This document shows, piece by piece, positions 1-11,526 of a stretch of DNA of 64,000 nucleotides. The stretch is from Protonemura montana. Lineage: Eukaryota; Arthropoda; Insecta; Plecoptera; Nemouridae. The stretch spans positions 3,328,001 through 3,392,000 of the forward strand of contig OX387604.1 in the NCBI GenBank assembly GCA_947568835.1. The letters run 5' to 3'. The notes under the pieces are model-generated. The model was not told the DNA's origin. It saw only the letters and a list, made by a program, of their open reading frames with translations, and searched no databases. A program made the translations under genes and the position numbers. The stretch's first letter is position 1. Each line of letters opens with the position of its first letter.

Positions 1-3000
1 CCTAATTATATATTTGAAGATGCAGTGTCAATTAGTTCTTGTGTGTTCCATTAGGGTAAATGTCATGAATCCATTCGAATTCCACGGCTAAAAATTCTTT
101 CTTGATGCAATAAATGTCACATAGTTTACGCGTAACCTGAAGTGATGGTTCGTACATCAATGATGACTTTTTTTTCAAAAGAGTGTAAATTCGTCGTGGT
201 CACTCTGGATATTTTCGCAGTTGGTATCCTTGTGCGTCAAAGGAAATGTTGTTTAAATTTAGATGAATTCATTTTTATGCAAATGAAAAACGCCAACGGG
301 TAATTATGTACGAAATTTCGGATGGAAATACTATATTAGATGTTTAATTAATTAAGGAATTAATTAAACTCGAAGCTTTAATTAGTTGGTAAAAACGCGA
401 TAAATTTCAATAAAGCGCAAATAACGATGATAAGAAAAGTAGATACACTTATACTTTGTAGAAAATAAAACGTGTTACAGAAAATAATAAGTCGTTTTTT
501 TTAGTTTTGAGCAAATAAAGAAGAGTGCTGCAGTCGTGGGGCTAAAATTATATGGACTACCCAATAAATTATTTTTATATCATTTTTGATATTTTTCTTT
601 TGTTTCAATAAGAGGTTTCAAAACGAGGAAAACATCTAATATATCTAAACTCAAATAAGTTTCAGGAATAACTCGATAATTGGCAATCAGTTTTATGTCA
701 GAAAATCTGGAAATTGTTTAAACATACATTAACCTGTACCCTTCATGAACGTGGTCTTTCAGAATGTAAGATGAACTTGTAATTGGTTTGGTATTCATTT
801 CATAAGAATTGCTAGAGCTGTCTTTTCCTTCTAATATACCAATTGCAAATGCAAACACTCTGCTCTTCCCGGCATAGACTTTTCATGTCTTCCCTTTTCA
901 CTCAAAATCAATTAATAAATTACAACTGCCAATCAAACCTAGGGTAAACTAGCATTACACATCAGCTGTTCATCCAAATGTGACAAATATTTTTTTACTC
1001 TGATTAAGTCCAGAGTGCTTATAACGATATGATAGTGCCATTAAAAACTAGCACACATAACTTAATCATTAAGGAGCAAAACATAAGCGAATCAACGTCA
1101 GTCAGCTGTTGAAGAGATGAATAAACTGCTCATCTGACGCGAATGTTTTTAGGCTGAAGAGTGATGCTGTGTTGACTGTTTTGTGATGGTGACAGGGAGA
1201 CTGCTTGCTAGAGACTGCCGTTGAGATAGACTTGGTGAGGGTGCAGTGTGGAATAAAGCCAAGTCACGCCACGCATGGGGGCTGAAACTTGAAAGAGCAG
1301 GCAGCGCGACCATGGCCAGGCAACTTCCCCAACTTACAACCGCTCCGAACCCTCCTCCCCTCCCCTACCGCCTCACTCCACCCATCATTGCGTTTACTGC
1401 TCGACGAAATCACTTGAAAATAACTGCCATGCCAACGCCATCTATGAGACTAAACTTGACACTAGCAAAAGTCAAGGGATGAAGCTCTCTGGGGAGTGCA
1501 TACATGCTAGCTTGCCAGTTTGAACGTGTAGAGCGATGACATGTTATTACGAGAAATCATATTTATTTAGAACGTTGTTTTATCAAATGGAATATTCTGA
1601 AATTGTCTAGGTTAGTGGTAGATATCGGCGTGCTTTGAGCGGTTTAGTTGTGTTATTTTGTTCTGTTTTGTGATTATATTATTTCGAACCTATAGTTAGC
1701 ATAACCCTGACTTGTAACCAAAACTCTGTAACCACAAACTACATTGCAATGACTGCTAGTTAAAATTATTCACATCCAGATGGTTTAAAAGAGCAAGGAT
1801 GGAATCCTTTATATTTAGGTTGATTCGACCCAACATAAAGTACAGAGACATGTTTAGACAGCTGACATTCTTTTCTTTAGCTTTTGCTTCGTCCTCTAAT
1901 TTGTGACTACAAAAAAAAAACGACATCAAAGATTTTCTTCTCAGGTGTTTCACGTTGCAAGCTTCACTTATGTTGGCATAATTTGTTAAGTAAATTATAA
2001 AGGCTCGATTATTATTTTATTGATTTTTGATAGCATCATCTAAAAATCCTGGTAATTATGTTTCAGAACCGTTGAAAGTAGTCATTTTGGTATTTAAAAT
2101 TTGTAAATCAAAAGTTCAAATTTCCGAGCAGAACGTAATATTCCGTTTCTTACTTTAATCTCATCCTAGTTGGAACGTTACGAAATAAGAGAGAACAATT
2201 GTTTTCACGATATTACCTCGATTTGTCTTTAGTGCTAGGAAACAGTTGGATCGACATTTCAACAAAATCCAAACATTGAAAATATATATATAAGTATATT
2301 TATTTATTGACCAACACTCCGAAATAGATTCAAGCTAGGAAGAAATCGTTCCATCGATATTTGAATGTACTAATATCTAACGATCAAATTACTAACAAAA
2401 TAGTGATGGTTATGAGTCGATATTTTCATCAAATCGAAACTGCAAATATCTTAATGTATTTAACTAATCACACGCAAGCGGTGTCAATGATTATTTATTT
2501 TCCCGTGTATTACTTGCCAGTTCTGTTATCAGATACCTAGAGTTTCTTGGTTACTCGATACTTGAATAGCTAGTAGCGAAGTGACTTGCTAGCATACATT
2601 AGTAACCAAATGCTTTACTCGTCCCAGTAGCGAGAAAATCACGGACTAAGCCTCGCCGTCTACCACTGAACAAAAATAATCGAAAATAAAAAATACCTGG
2701 TAATTAATTTGTTTTAATAAAATCGGTTCTAATGTAACAACGTGTGATTTTAACCTATAAAATGCACATTCGTGTAAATGACTAAAGTGTAGGTCAGTGT
2801 CGTGGACCGGCATACTCTATAGCCGCGCACACACAAGTCATAAATACCAGTAGTAGTAGTTGACGAGTTTACGACATGCTCGTTATGTCAGAGTCGGCTA
2901 GAAAAACTTGCTGGCTGGCGGGGGAACACTAAGGAGAAAGACAGAGAAAGAAAGAAAAGACACAAGGAAAGCATTAAGATAAACAAGGAAGTGAGAAATG

Positions 3001-3896
3001 AAGGAGGTGAGACCGTTGAAAATCTGGCTTTGGGAGTTTGGTTCGTTTTGAGCCCGAGATGTGGAGAAGTATAGGAAAGTGTTTGCCTCGAGTTTTTTGA
3101 AAAGGCGGTACGCTTTGATGGAAATGGATTCTTAGACAAGTGGACAGAACAGAAGGAAGTCAATAATCATTAGAGACGAACGAAGGAAAAATTTCGAATC
3201 TAAGTGTTGTGATCTGCACTACAGAGAATGTCGTTTCGAATTTCATTTTTAGTGGTAAGAGGGCTGGGAGCTACCTTTTCAACTTCATGGAATCGTATCA
3301 AACTGGAAGCGTTATTAATAGTCAAGAACAATTATTTTCTAAAATACCTACAAAGCACAAGGCACATGCAAATGAATCGGAAATACACTGCTTGAAACTG
3401 GTTTTACGCTTTAGACCCTATAACAATAATAAAACCATGTACAATAACATTTGAACTTACATGTTTTATTGAATGGAACTTTGCCAAAGTGGCTGCTCAT
3501 GCTTGAAAACAATTATCATAACCACGATTAAGAGATACAAACTTGAGAGACTTGGCGTTTAAAGGATCAATGAATTAGTTTCACTCGCAATATGTCGATC
3601 TAATTTCTCATTATAATTGAAATCACCATCAAAAAGCGATGTTTATATCAAATAAACCAACAATAAACACCCAACTGTGGTCTTGTTAGATTGTCCGCAG
3701 TCAGAGAATTAAATCTAAACGAAACCGTTTCAGTCAAAAGACCTACTCAGTGACCATTTTCATGCCGTAGTCCCCTAGTTTCCCAATTCTAAGCGAGATC
3801 TTGCCTCTAGCAGAAGAGAGAGAGATAAGAATAGAGCTCGCACGTGCGACAGAGAAAGATAGCTACTAGATTCAAAGAGTCAGCTGTTCATCTTAC
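1..3896 (-). other. Abd-B intron, 5' part (no exon recognised)
   Basis: This is the sequence downstream of the Abd-B donor on the minus strand. I looked for the homeobox, in particular the codons for the WFQNR helix on the minus strand, and did not find it, so the intron is at least 3.9 kb. It is mostly AT-rich. A GC-richer patch lies at about 1190-1480, with a pyrimidine-rich stretch at about 1340-1385. Purine-rich GA tracts lie at about 2935-2970 and 3811-3826. No other gene is supported. Confidence 0.75.
3815..3825. promoter_or_regulatory. GAGA tract in the first part of the Abd-B intron
   Basis: An uninterrupted AGAGAGAGAGA run lies about 70 bp inside the intron, next to further GA-rich sequence. 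GAGAG is the core recognised by GAGA factor (Trl), which acts at Drosophila Hox promoters and Polycomb response elements. The motif is directly visible; factor binding is inference. Confidence 0.35.
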
Positions 3897-3900
3897 CTGG
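3891..3900 (-). other. 5' splice site ending the Abd-B coding exon
   Basis: Read on the minus strand the bases are CCAG followed by GTAAGA, close to the metazoan donor consensus. The last exonic base is 3897. The open frame would otherwise run only four more codons into the intron before a stop, which supports splicing here. The junction leaves one base of a glycine codon. Confidence 0.85.
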
Positions 3901-4578
3901 AGGAGGGTACGGCGTCGCTGTTACAGCTTCGGGAGCATAGTTTCTCAGTCCATATCCCTCGTGCGAGAAGCCAGCGGCGTCGGCCATGGCTGCTGCAACC
4001 CTCCCTCTGTCGTCAGCGGGAGTTAAATATGGCACGGGCTGATGACCGCTCTCGTGATGTCTTCCTGAGTACGGCATTGAGTAGTTGCACCATCCTTGCG
4101 TCGAGAAGCTTTGATGGCATGAAGACGCAGCTTCCGAGGTACCGATAGGTCCCGAAGAAGTGACCCCACCAGAGCCATACTTCCCATAATCGACGCCCGG
4201 GGTTGTCGACGCCGGTGACCAAAAGCTGAGTGCCGGCGTCGCTTTCCTTGAGTCTCTTGCATCTCCCGCAAGGTTGTAGTACGTAGGGGTGCTCGCATAC
4301 TGGTGATGGTTGAGACTGGCATCGAAGTGGTTGTCGGTGGTAGAGTAGTTCCATGGCTGAGTATGGTGGGCATGCCGAATCACCGAGTTGTCTTCATAAC
4401 TAAGTCGTTTGGCGGGAATGTGCAAGGGGGTGGTGTTCGGTGGTGGCGACGTCGACGACGTGGACGCCGTCGTCGGAGGAGGAACGGTTGCGGGGGAGGT
4501 GGGCGTCGACGCGGGGGGCTGGCTGGAGGACGGCGGGGGAGCGGGAGGTGAGTCCTCGTATAGTGGGCCATTCATCAT
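3897..4578 (-). CDS. Abd-B: Abdominal-B Hox protein, N-terminal coding exon (partial gene)
   Basis: This is the first recognisable coding exon of a posterior Hox transcription factor that specifies posterior abdominal identity and acts in the nucleus. It encodes 227 codons plus one base. Numbering from the Met at 4578, I see LYEDSPP at 6-12, a Pro/Ser/Thr-rich stretch at 11-50, PLHIPAKR at 51-58, HTQPWNY at 72-78, SFWSP at 118-122, an Ala-rich DRGRVAAAMADAAGF at 190-204, YGLRNYAPE at 209-217 and PYPPPG at the end. Drosophila Abd-B has YEDPPP, PLHIPA, an HxxHWxY segment and GLRGY in the same order before its homeodomain. The exon ends in phase 1 at CCAG|GTAAGA, inside a Gly codon. The homeodomain must be in a later exon off the left edge. 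The start is chosen at 4578 because it is the first in-frame ATG after a TAA upstream, is followed by a second ATG, and has ACC just before it. The frame is open without ATG up to that stop, so a spliced upstream start is possible. Confidence 0.88.
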
Positions 4579-4821
4579 GGTAGTGCCCCACCAATTTCCT
4601 CCCCCGGCTGTGGTGGAATTTGATGTCGTGACTGTAGGCCCCACATCGTATAGGGGACCCAGTTCGATTCCAGGATCGGTAATAATGATGATGATTGATG
4701 ATTACAGCGTAATACAAGATGATAGTTGTTACCCAGTCGTGGGTAAAGATGTACGGTTTTGACCGTTTTTGGACGTATGGTGTTTTTTGAGTTGATTGTT
4801 GGACGGAATCGTCGATGTCGA

Positions 4822-4829
4822 TGACGTCA
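4822..4829. promoter_or_regulatory. CRE palindrome TGACGTCA upstream of Abd-B
   Basis: A perfect TGACGTCA lies about 245 bp upstream of the chosen Abd-B start codon. This is the canonical site for CREB/ATF bZIP factors and also resembles promoter-proximal elements. The match is exact; function in this gene is inference. Confidence 0.35.
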
Positions 4830-4851
4830 GAGTAGTCGATACGAGTGCAGT

Positions 4852-5040
4852 TTATTGCAGATTAGCACGTGCGTTGAATTGCAGGTGTAGCGTGGTGTGC
4901 AGCGTGGTGGGCAGCGTGGACATGGTGGGCAGTAGTCGAGGTGGGCACCGATGTTGATATCCCCCAGGTGCGGGGCGCAGTGAGGGGCGCAGTGCGGGGT
5001 GCAGTGCGGGACGAGGGTCAGCAGATACCAGTGAGTACAT
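4852..5040 (-). CDS. Upstream ORF in the presumed Abd-B leader (uncertain)
   Basis: An ATG at 5040-5038 on the minus strand opens a 62-codon frame that stops at 4854-4852, about 270 bases before the chosen Abd-B ATG. Part of it translates the 12-bp GC-rich repeat, giving a repeated four-residue pattern of the type P-A-L-R. It matters only if the Abd-B transcript starts upstream of 5040, in which case it could act as a translational uORF. I do not recognise the product, and it may simply reflect the GC-rich repeat lacking stops. Confidence 0.15.
   Translation of the reverse strand: MYSLVSADPRPALHPALRPSLRPAPGGYQHRCPPRLLPTMSTLPTTLHTTLHLQFNARANLQ
4884..4935. repeat. Imperfect 12-bp repeat, Abd-B 5' flank, array A
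   Basis: Three to four degenerate units built on GCAGCGTGGTGG follow each other. The array lies about 300-360 bp upstream of the Abd-B ATG, probably in the leader or proximal promoter. Confidence 0.6.
4968..5015. repeat. 12-bp x 4 GC-rich repeat, Abd-B 5' flank, array B
   Basis: Four consecutive 12-bp units follow the pattern GTGCGGGGCGCA with one to three substitutions each and no indels. Array A, 30-80 bp closer to the gene, has the same period but a different unit. The pair makes a short GC-rich block in an otherwise AT-rich flank. Confidence 0.75.
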
Positions 5041-5995
5041 ACGCACGGGTTCGATCAAATCGGCGAGTGATTTGAAGTTACGTCACGATGGAGATATCGG
5101 TGATAGGACGACGAGCAGTTCGGGAAAGAAAAGAAAATGTTCGTTAGATTATGTCACTTATCTGTAAATCAATTGTCAAGCAAGAGACGTTGGTTTGTCG
5201 GATGCAAATAGGTTGACAACTAGCAAGCGAGACTCGAAAAATCACGACACATGCAAGGTGGTGATGTACACTCGAGTGAAGAGAAGGTTCTTCGACAATG
5301 GAAATCACAAATCATATCACAAAGCTTGTTACATCGGGTTTAATTGTCAATTCGCCGAATTGAGTCATCAGTTGATAAAAGATTCTAGCAATGTTTTGTT
5401 TACGACGTTAGCACTCAGGTTTACTTCGATTGTCTGCAGTAAACACGCTAATGACAAGTCAACTTTTTCAAACGGTTTTCCCAGAATTTTCACGTTTGAA
5501 AACGTAACAAGAAAATGACGTGATCGTTGTCAATAGCAACCGATCGCTGACCGCACCGTACGCAGGTGTTAGCAAAAAAAAAGTACCCCCAACAGCTTTT
5601 ACTATCCTCTCTGAAAATACGGTAAATTGTATAGCAATAAAACACTCGTTGGATCGTAAACCTAGCTCGCGAACACGCTTGTGAAAGTTAACAGGTAAAA
5701 TAACTTTTCTTTAACCCCTTTTACATAACAACCAATATTATGTAGAACAAATTTTTTTTTCTTTTAATTTTCCGTGGTATAGTTTCGAACACAATGCGCG
5801 CCGCAACTTTTGGGTTTGAAAAGTGGTACACTTTTTGTATATAACCAAGGGTAAAATTTCTCCGAAGCCGAAATTTTTTTTTTCGTTTTTTTTTTCAATA
5901 ATCAAACAAACCCGCGTACGTGAGTTGGCCTACACTGAATACAAGAACCAAATCGTCGTATGTTTCTTAATAAAATATGCCGATTCCTTTGACTG

Positions 5996-6195
5996 ATGTG
6001 TCTCGTGCGTCGTGTTCCACTAGCGAGAGATGACGCGCTCGGGGCGTCCAACTACAACGAGGAAAAGCGACAGACTGCTAGCCGGCTATGTTTCAGTCTG
6101 GTGGCAAGGCGCTGCTGTTCGGAACAACCCGGGACCCCTCGTCATACGACGCCGCTTCGCGCGCTATCTGCCGGTACTTTGAAGAAACGCTAAAG
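5996..6195. promoter_or_regulatory. GC-rich islet upstream of Abd-B
   Basis: About 200 bp of CpG-containing sequence sits in AT-rich surroundings 1.4 kb upstream of the Abd-B start codon. A 65-codon frame on the plus strand spans it but resembles no known protein. The islet could be part of the promoter region or an untranslated exon; the sequence alone does not decide. Confidence 0.25.
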
Positions 6196-6639
6196 CTACC
6201 ATAGGGTTGTCGGTACTAACGGCATATACATTGAAAATACTAGGCGTACAGTGCCAAATAGCTAACCATCACCTGTTTTTTCAGTCGCAATATTCGCATT
6301 TATGTTGTGTTAGCTATTACCGATTGTTTGTACAGTTTTGCTGGTCAAAATAGCACCCTTTTTTTTTTAGTCGAAAAGGTTTCAGGTGAAAGTTTATTGG
6401 GCTTTACACAAAACCGTCACAAAAACCCTCTTTACTTTGAATCGTTTACGTCTTTATATTGAGTTGGACCCTCGAGTTAGGCGGGAACAAGTAAGTAGGC
6501 CAGTATCATTGATTTTTTGTCTCCTATTCTCTCATAGTTTCTACTATTATTCAAAGCAAAATCTAGAGTATAAGTTAGAAATGTGTCTCCTGAATTTAAG
6601 TGAGTAGAGATCTAGTTTGAATCGAGCTAGTCAAGCCAA

Positions 6640-6745
6640 CGCTGCGTCTCGCTCTGTCTGCACGGTAGCGTCGTGGTCGGTGGAGGTGCCGTGCCAGACC
6701 GCTAGCCGTCTCGAAGCATAGAAGATGTCTCGGCATCGGCGTCGT
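6640..6745. promoter_or_regulatory. Second GC-rich islet upstream of Abd-B
   Basis: A CpG-rich stretch of about 100 bp lies 2.1 kb upstream of the Abd-B start codon and ends near a TTTCAGTT, which resembles an arthropod initiator on the plus strand. No open frame of note. A promoter or leader exon is possible but unproven. Confidence 0.2.
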
Positions 6746-9700
6746 TTCAGTTAAAAGTGCTGTGCTACTGTTCTAACCAGGTGAATCAAAACTTAACTAT
6801 ACGTCTTAAGTCTCCCAGATTTTACGTTTCAATTCGGTTCATTTTTATCGAAGTTTTTTTTATACTATTCCATAAATGCGTTATTTTGATATAGTCATGA
6901 CTTGCCATTTCATATACTAAATGCGTTCTGATTGAATTTCGAGTAGATATTTGTAAGTATGTTTATAGGATCTGACCAAATCTTGTGATGGGCTGAGGGT
7001 GGTGACGGCGCGTGGGGAAGGGAGGGGAGGAAGGAGCTAAGGGTGAAAACGCAGGGGTGAGTTGCCCTGTGCTAAGAGAAGTTCGACTGGTCTCCGTTAT
7101 ACGCTTTATGCTCAGAACAAACGAACACTAGCTTGATTCATTCGGGGGTCACATGCATTTTCGAGCATGTGTTGACATCTACATGTCTCAATAGAAACTT
7201 GGCAATAAGAATGAAAAAACTGTAGCAAAGCTAAGGTGAGGTGATTTTTGTAAAATTATACATGGTAGGTGAAAAATTGATACTTCAGTGTTAAATAAAG
7301 TGTTGCTTTTTGATTTTCGAAAAAAAAGTAAGCAGTTTAATTTTTGTCATAGGCAACAGATATCGTATAATTCTTCAGAAATTAATAACAATCGTCTCTT
7401 TAATTGACTCTTATTGTAGTTCATTGTCTTGTAAAATTTCATGACGCAATTCTTTAGATTTTTAATTTTTTTCCATTTTCGATAGCTCATAATTATTTTA
7501 AAGTGTGCATCATAAAGATATAATTGCAATTAATAATATTTAATGAAAGATCGACCACACACATTCATACACAGAATTACTCATACACTACACATGCCTT
7601 TTCTTTTTACTAAATCATAAAATAATTAGCTTGTGGAAATAAGAGTAAACCAACTACTGATTACTGATTTATGGTCATCATCACCAACATAAAACTTAGA
7701 TAGATAAATCGAAGAATAATTATGTGTTATGTGGTTGCATTGTGAACATGTTATTGCTTTTCTTTTGTTTAGTTGGTGAAAGAGAAAATGACAGTAATGA
7801 AAATGAGCAGAGCTGTGGAAACCACATGCATATTAACTCTGAGATAGACCTCAAAAGCCGTAAGAAAAATTGGACCTCACAAATCTTGTAAGAAATTAAA
7901 CAGAGAATAGCCACAACTTAAATATTTCTCGAGCGCGATTTTATAGCTAAATAGACTGTTCATTTGCAAAGTTTTAAACTGTAGGTACGTTTTAAAAATG
8001 AGATCGTTAAGAGAATGAATATTTGAAATACTGGTTCCTATAAGATTTGAAGAGGTTCTACTTAAATGTTCAAAACTCATCGTCAGAAACTAAAAACTGC
8101 AAGACAACAAGCTTCAAAGGAATTTTCATTACTTGGCAGAGATTATTATTTTTGTGCATGCATTTAGGTATAGTTCATAGCACTTAATGATAAAAAAAGA
8201 TATTGGTTTGTGACCATACCTTTTAAGCCAGCCAGATTGGAAGGGAGTAACGAACAGCGAATCCTCCTGCAACAAACCATACACAAGAATAAGTACACGT
8301 TAGTTATTTGACTTAGGAAAGAACCGAAGATCAAGGCGAAGCTTGTAAATCAAGTAGATATAGTAGGTCATTGAAAAAAATACTGTGATAAATAAATACA
8401 AAAGAGTTGACTTGTATAATTTCATTTTTCGAAAGGGCTGTGTTGCGTGAAATTTTACCTTCTATTAAAATTATAAAGAGGATGACTTTTCAGCCGTGCA
8501 GGGTTGTTTGTATTAAACAGAATTAACTGTATCACATGCTGAAATGCGGTCCATGTTTTGATTGTAAAACATTATACTATATACTTGAACACATTAAACA
8601 TTTTAAACCGTTAACTCAAATATTTACAGAGGGTAAAAGCGTTTCATGTATAGGTACTGTGGTTACGTTTCGCTACGCATTTTAAATGTGAGATATCTTG
8701 CGAGCCAATAGACTATACGTACATACGCCATTTTATATCCAGCTTTTATAAGTGTGCCAGACACAAATTGTATTGTATAAAACCTTTTTCTAAAATTGGA
8801 CTGGTGGAAAAATCTCCCCTCTCAAAATCTGGTAGAAGGCTTTTCATCTTGCATTAGCCATGGCATATCGAGATTCTGGTTTTCAAAATGCTGGTGCCAC
8901 TCAGCAATTGGCTCTGTATCCCTGTTGCTTTGTTTCTTTGCAGCGCAATCTAAGCTGCGTATGTTTATTTCTTTTGGCATAGCATCAGTCAATACAAAGT
9001 ATATCTTCCTCGCGTAAACATTTGCATCCCAGCTTGCCTGAACGCCTTTCAAAAAGAAAACTACGAAATACAAATTGCATCTGCCTTACGAAATATCTGA
9101 TCAATGTCGATTTTGATCAAATCTGTAGTTCTGCAAGATCTCTCTCCACGTTTATAAAATATTGCGACTTTTAAAACATGTCTATACAACCAACATGATC
9201 CTTATAAAGCTGTTTTAAATATTGCATCTTAAGATGTGCATTCATGTTAAGGTAGCGAAACACTACCCATATAAGATCTGCATTCAAATCGCTTATCATA
9301 GAACACCAGATGTTATTAGCTCATCAATAAATATTTTATTTATTGACATTCAACTTTCACCTTTTGCCCCCCAAGTTGATAATAAAGATATTGTAACCAT
9401 GATATTTTATTATCCGAGAAACTGATTCGCTCCATCCTCGCAGTCTCGGCTTTGAAATTAATTAGCAATTCTGCTTGCATACGTTTGGTTAACAACAAAA
9501 AAAAAGTCCATGAATGATGCATCAATGCACATGACGTTTTATTCGTGTGATTAAACGGCGACTGGAACTCTGTGCGGGAAATCGCGACTGTTAGAAATAG
9601 TTAGCACGCTGCTCTGACTACATCTTTCCGTAACCGATCATTTCAAAGCACTGTATAATAGCTTTACCCTAAACATACAAAATGTACAACTTTTGTCAAA

Positions 9701-10554
9701 TTTTCAACGCTTTCCCACAGTTTGAAAGACGAAACTATGCTCACACATCGTTTATCGCTTTCATATCAACGAAAGCTTTCTTTAATCCCAACAAATATTT
9801 GTCAATGGAATCGTCTTGTTTTCGAAAACTCACAAGATTTGTTGAGAAAACGAAAATGTCGAGAATATTTCCCTTCATTTTGTGTCTGCGTCGAAAGCTT
9901 GCGTGGAAAGAGGGTGGACTTAGGACCGAAGTGATTGAATGTAAACAGCATAAGGGACAATGTTAATCTCGGCATCTTCTCATAGGTCACGTGCCTGTCA
10001 AGGAAAACGAAGGGCTGACAACGACTTCACTAGTTTTCCAACCAATCAGATTTGGGAAAGCACACGAGCCATGATCACGTGCACCAAGATTGGCAAAGGC
10101 TGCGGCTGTCCCTCAATCGGAGCAAGATGTGAGCAAACCTGCCAAGAACGTGTGTGTTTAGACTTGAGAATTCACTGAGATGGAAGGCGTCAAAAGAGTT
10201 TACAGAGATTTACTTAAAACAGATTGAGGAAAGCTATGTTTACAGCGTGCATCTCCGTCACGTAACCATCTGTCATTCTATGGTACACCAAGTTTCACTC
10301 CACTGCCAGCGTTCCTTCACTCCTTTCTGCAATTTCAAATGAGTCAAGCACTCATAATACGCGGCCAATTATTAAACCTACCCAGGATGAAGCCTGCTTT
10401 AATTAAGGGTAGCCTAGGGCAATGCGAACGTATAAATTCATCGCTTTGAATTGTTGAAATGAAATGGCTTAAAGTTGGAGCACTTTTTCACGGCGCGGCT
10501 GCATTACTATTCAGTTTTATGTGTGTGTTTCTCATCTCGTATACAGTGGCAGGC

Positions 10555-10594
10555 GCATGCTCCCCACGTGACACATTCCTCGTGGGGTGCATGT
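10555..10594. other. GC-rich inverted repeat (hairpin)
   Basis: CATGC-T-CCCCACG at 10556-10568 is mirrored by CGTGGGG-T-GCATG at 10581-10593. This makes a 13-bp stem with one T/T mismatch and a 12-base loop, plus a possible G-T pair outside. It ends 91 bp before a tandem array. It is too short for a typical microRNA precursor. Confidence 0.6.
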
Positions 10595-10684
10595 CGTCAA
10601 GAAATCTAGATATTGCATTATCATGTTACGACTTCGAATTTATAGATAGATATTTCCTATGAGATTTTCAAGTAGTTTAGAGTA

Positions 10685-10824
10685 TGTAGTTCTAGGGATG
10701 TAGTTCTGGGAATGTAGTTCTGGGAATGTAGTTCTGGAAATGTAGTTCTGGAAATGTAGTTCTGGGAATGTAGTTCTGGAAATGTAGTTCTGGGAATGTA
10801 GTTCTGGGAATGTAGTTCTGGGAG
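10685..10824. repeat. Minisatellite, 14 bp x 10
   Basis: Ten consecutive units follow TGTAGTTCTGGGAA, all exactly 14 bp. Variation is almost confined to the last five bases (GGGAA, GGAAA, AGGGA, GGGAG). The array then breaks off at TGTATG. Confidence 0.95.
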
Positions 10825-11494
10825 TGTATGTTGAGAGAGTTTAATTTAGAGTCTTCACGTATTTTTCATGAATTTTTTAGAAATGGCCAAATAAATCCAT
10901 TTTTTTAAAACTAGACAATCACATTTCTACTGATAAATAATTTTGCTCTTATCATGAAGATCATTAAGATAAACATGGCTTCTTATTACTTACCCTTTAG
11001 CAAAACGGAGATAGCTTGGAAGTTCCACTTCGGAAAATGTTAAATCACATTACCAAGATGAAAATATCTTCTCAGCCTGGAAAACACAAAGAGAGATCGT
11101 GGTGTTAGTAATTTAAAATTTTGATGGAAAAATCTTTCCTCGAATAGCCACTCGATGACGCCGAGAGATATAAAATACAGGAAATTTGATAGATTCGTGG
11201 TGGTGGAGGTGCCATGATGGAAGTGTCCCCCTATTACAATCTTGATCCATTTCAAACCTGATGACATTTTTTGTCAACTGATGATAAAACAAAAAAAGCA
11301 ACCAATCGAAGTTCGGATAAAAAGAATCGAGAAAATCAAACGTATCAACTATATGTGAAATTTTTTAGTCACTTATATGTCGATAGTACAGATATAAATT
11401 GTATTCCTGGCTGTGTGAAGTGTACAGGTCATAATCAGTGTTTATGACATCGTCCACTAGGCAATAAATCGCTTAACAGTCCCCTCAAACCAAC

Positions 11495-11526
11495 ACCCCC
11501 TCGCCCACCCCCACCCCCACCCACCC
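11495..11526. other. C-rich run, quadruplex/i-motif capable
   Basis: Tracts of three to five C separated by one to three bases occur on the plus strand. The minus strand therefore carries at least four G-tracts with short loops, which meets the usual G-quadruplex pattern. Confidence 0.5.

Larger units (their letters stand above)
5059..10554. other. Abd-B 5' flank, segment 1: no supported gene
   Basis: No coding gene is recognised. Contents: T-rich tracts at about 5749-5765 and 5874-5895, GC islets at about 5996-6195 and 6640-6745, and a G-rich run at 6990-7027 with tracts of 3-4 G. A 250-bp open frame on the minus strand at 8822-9073 lacks an ATG at its 5' end. Two CACGTG E-boxes lie at 9988-9993 and 10076-10081, with a CCAAT box between them near 10041. 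The rest is AT-rich sequence in which I see nothing. Confidence 0.6.

Noticed and set aside
1-3896. Abd-B homeobox exon in the window
   Set aside because: No minus-strand sequence encoding the recognition helix was found.
4642-4644. GTG at 4644 as the start of the Abd-B frame
   Set aside because: Non-ATG start is unlikely in an animal nuclear gene when a good ATG pair with ACC before it follows 22 codons later.
4303-4762. Plus-strand frames antisense to the Abd-B exon (82 and 117 codons)
   Set aside because: Gly/Arg- or Val/Gly-rich shadows of the Pro/Ser/Thr-rich coding exon.
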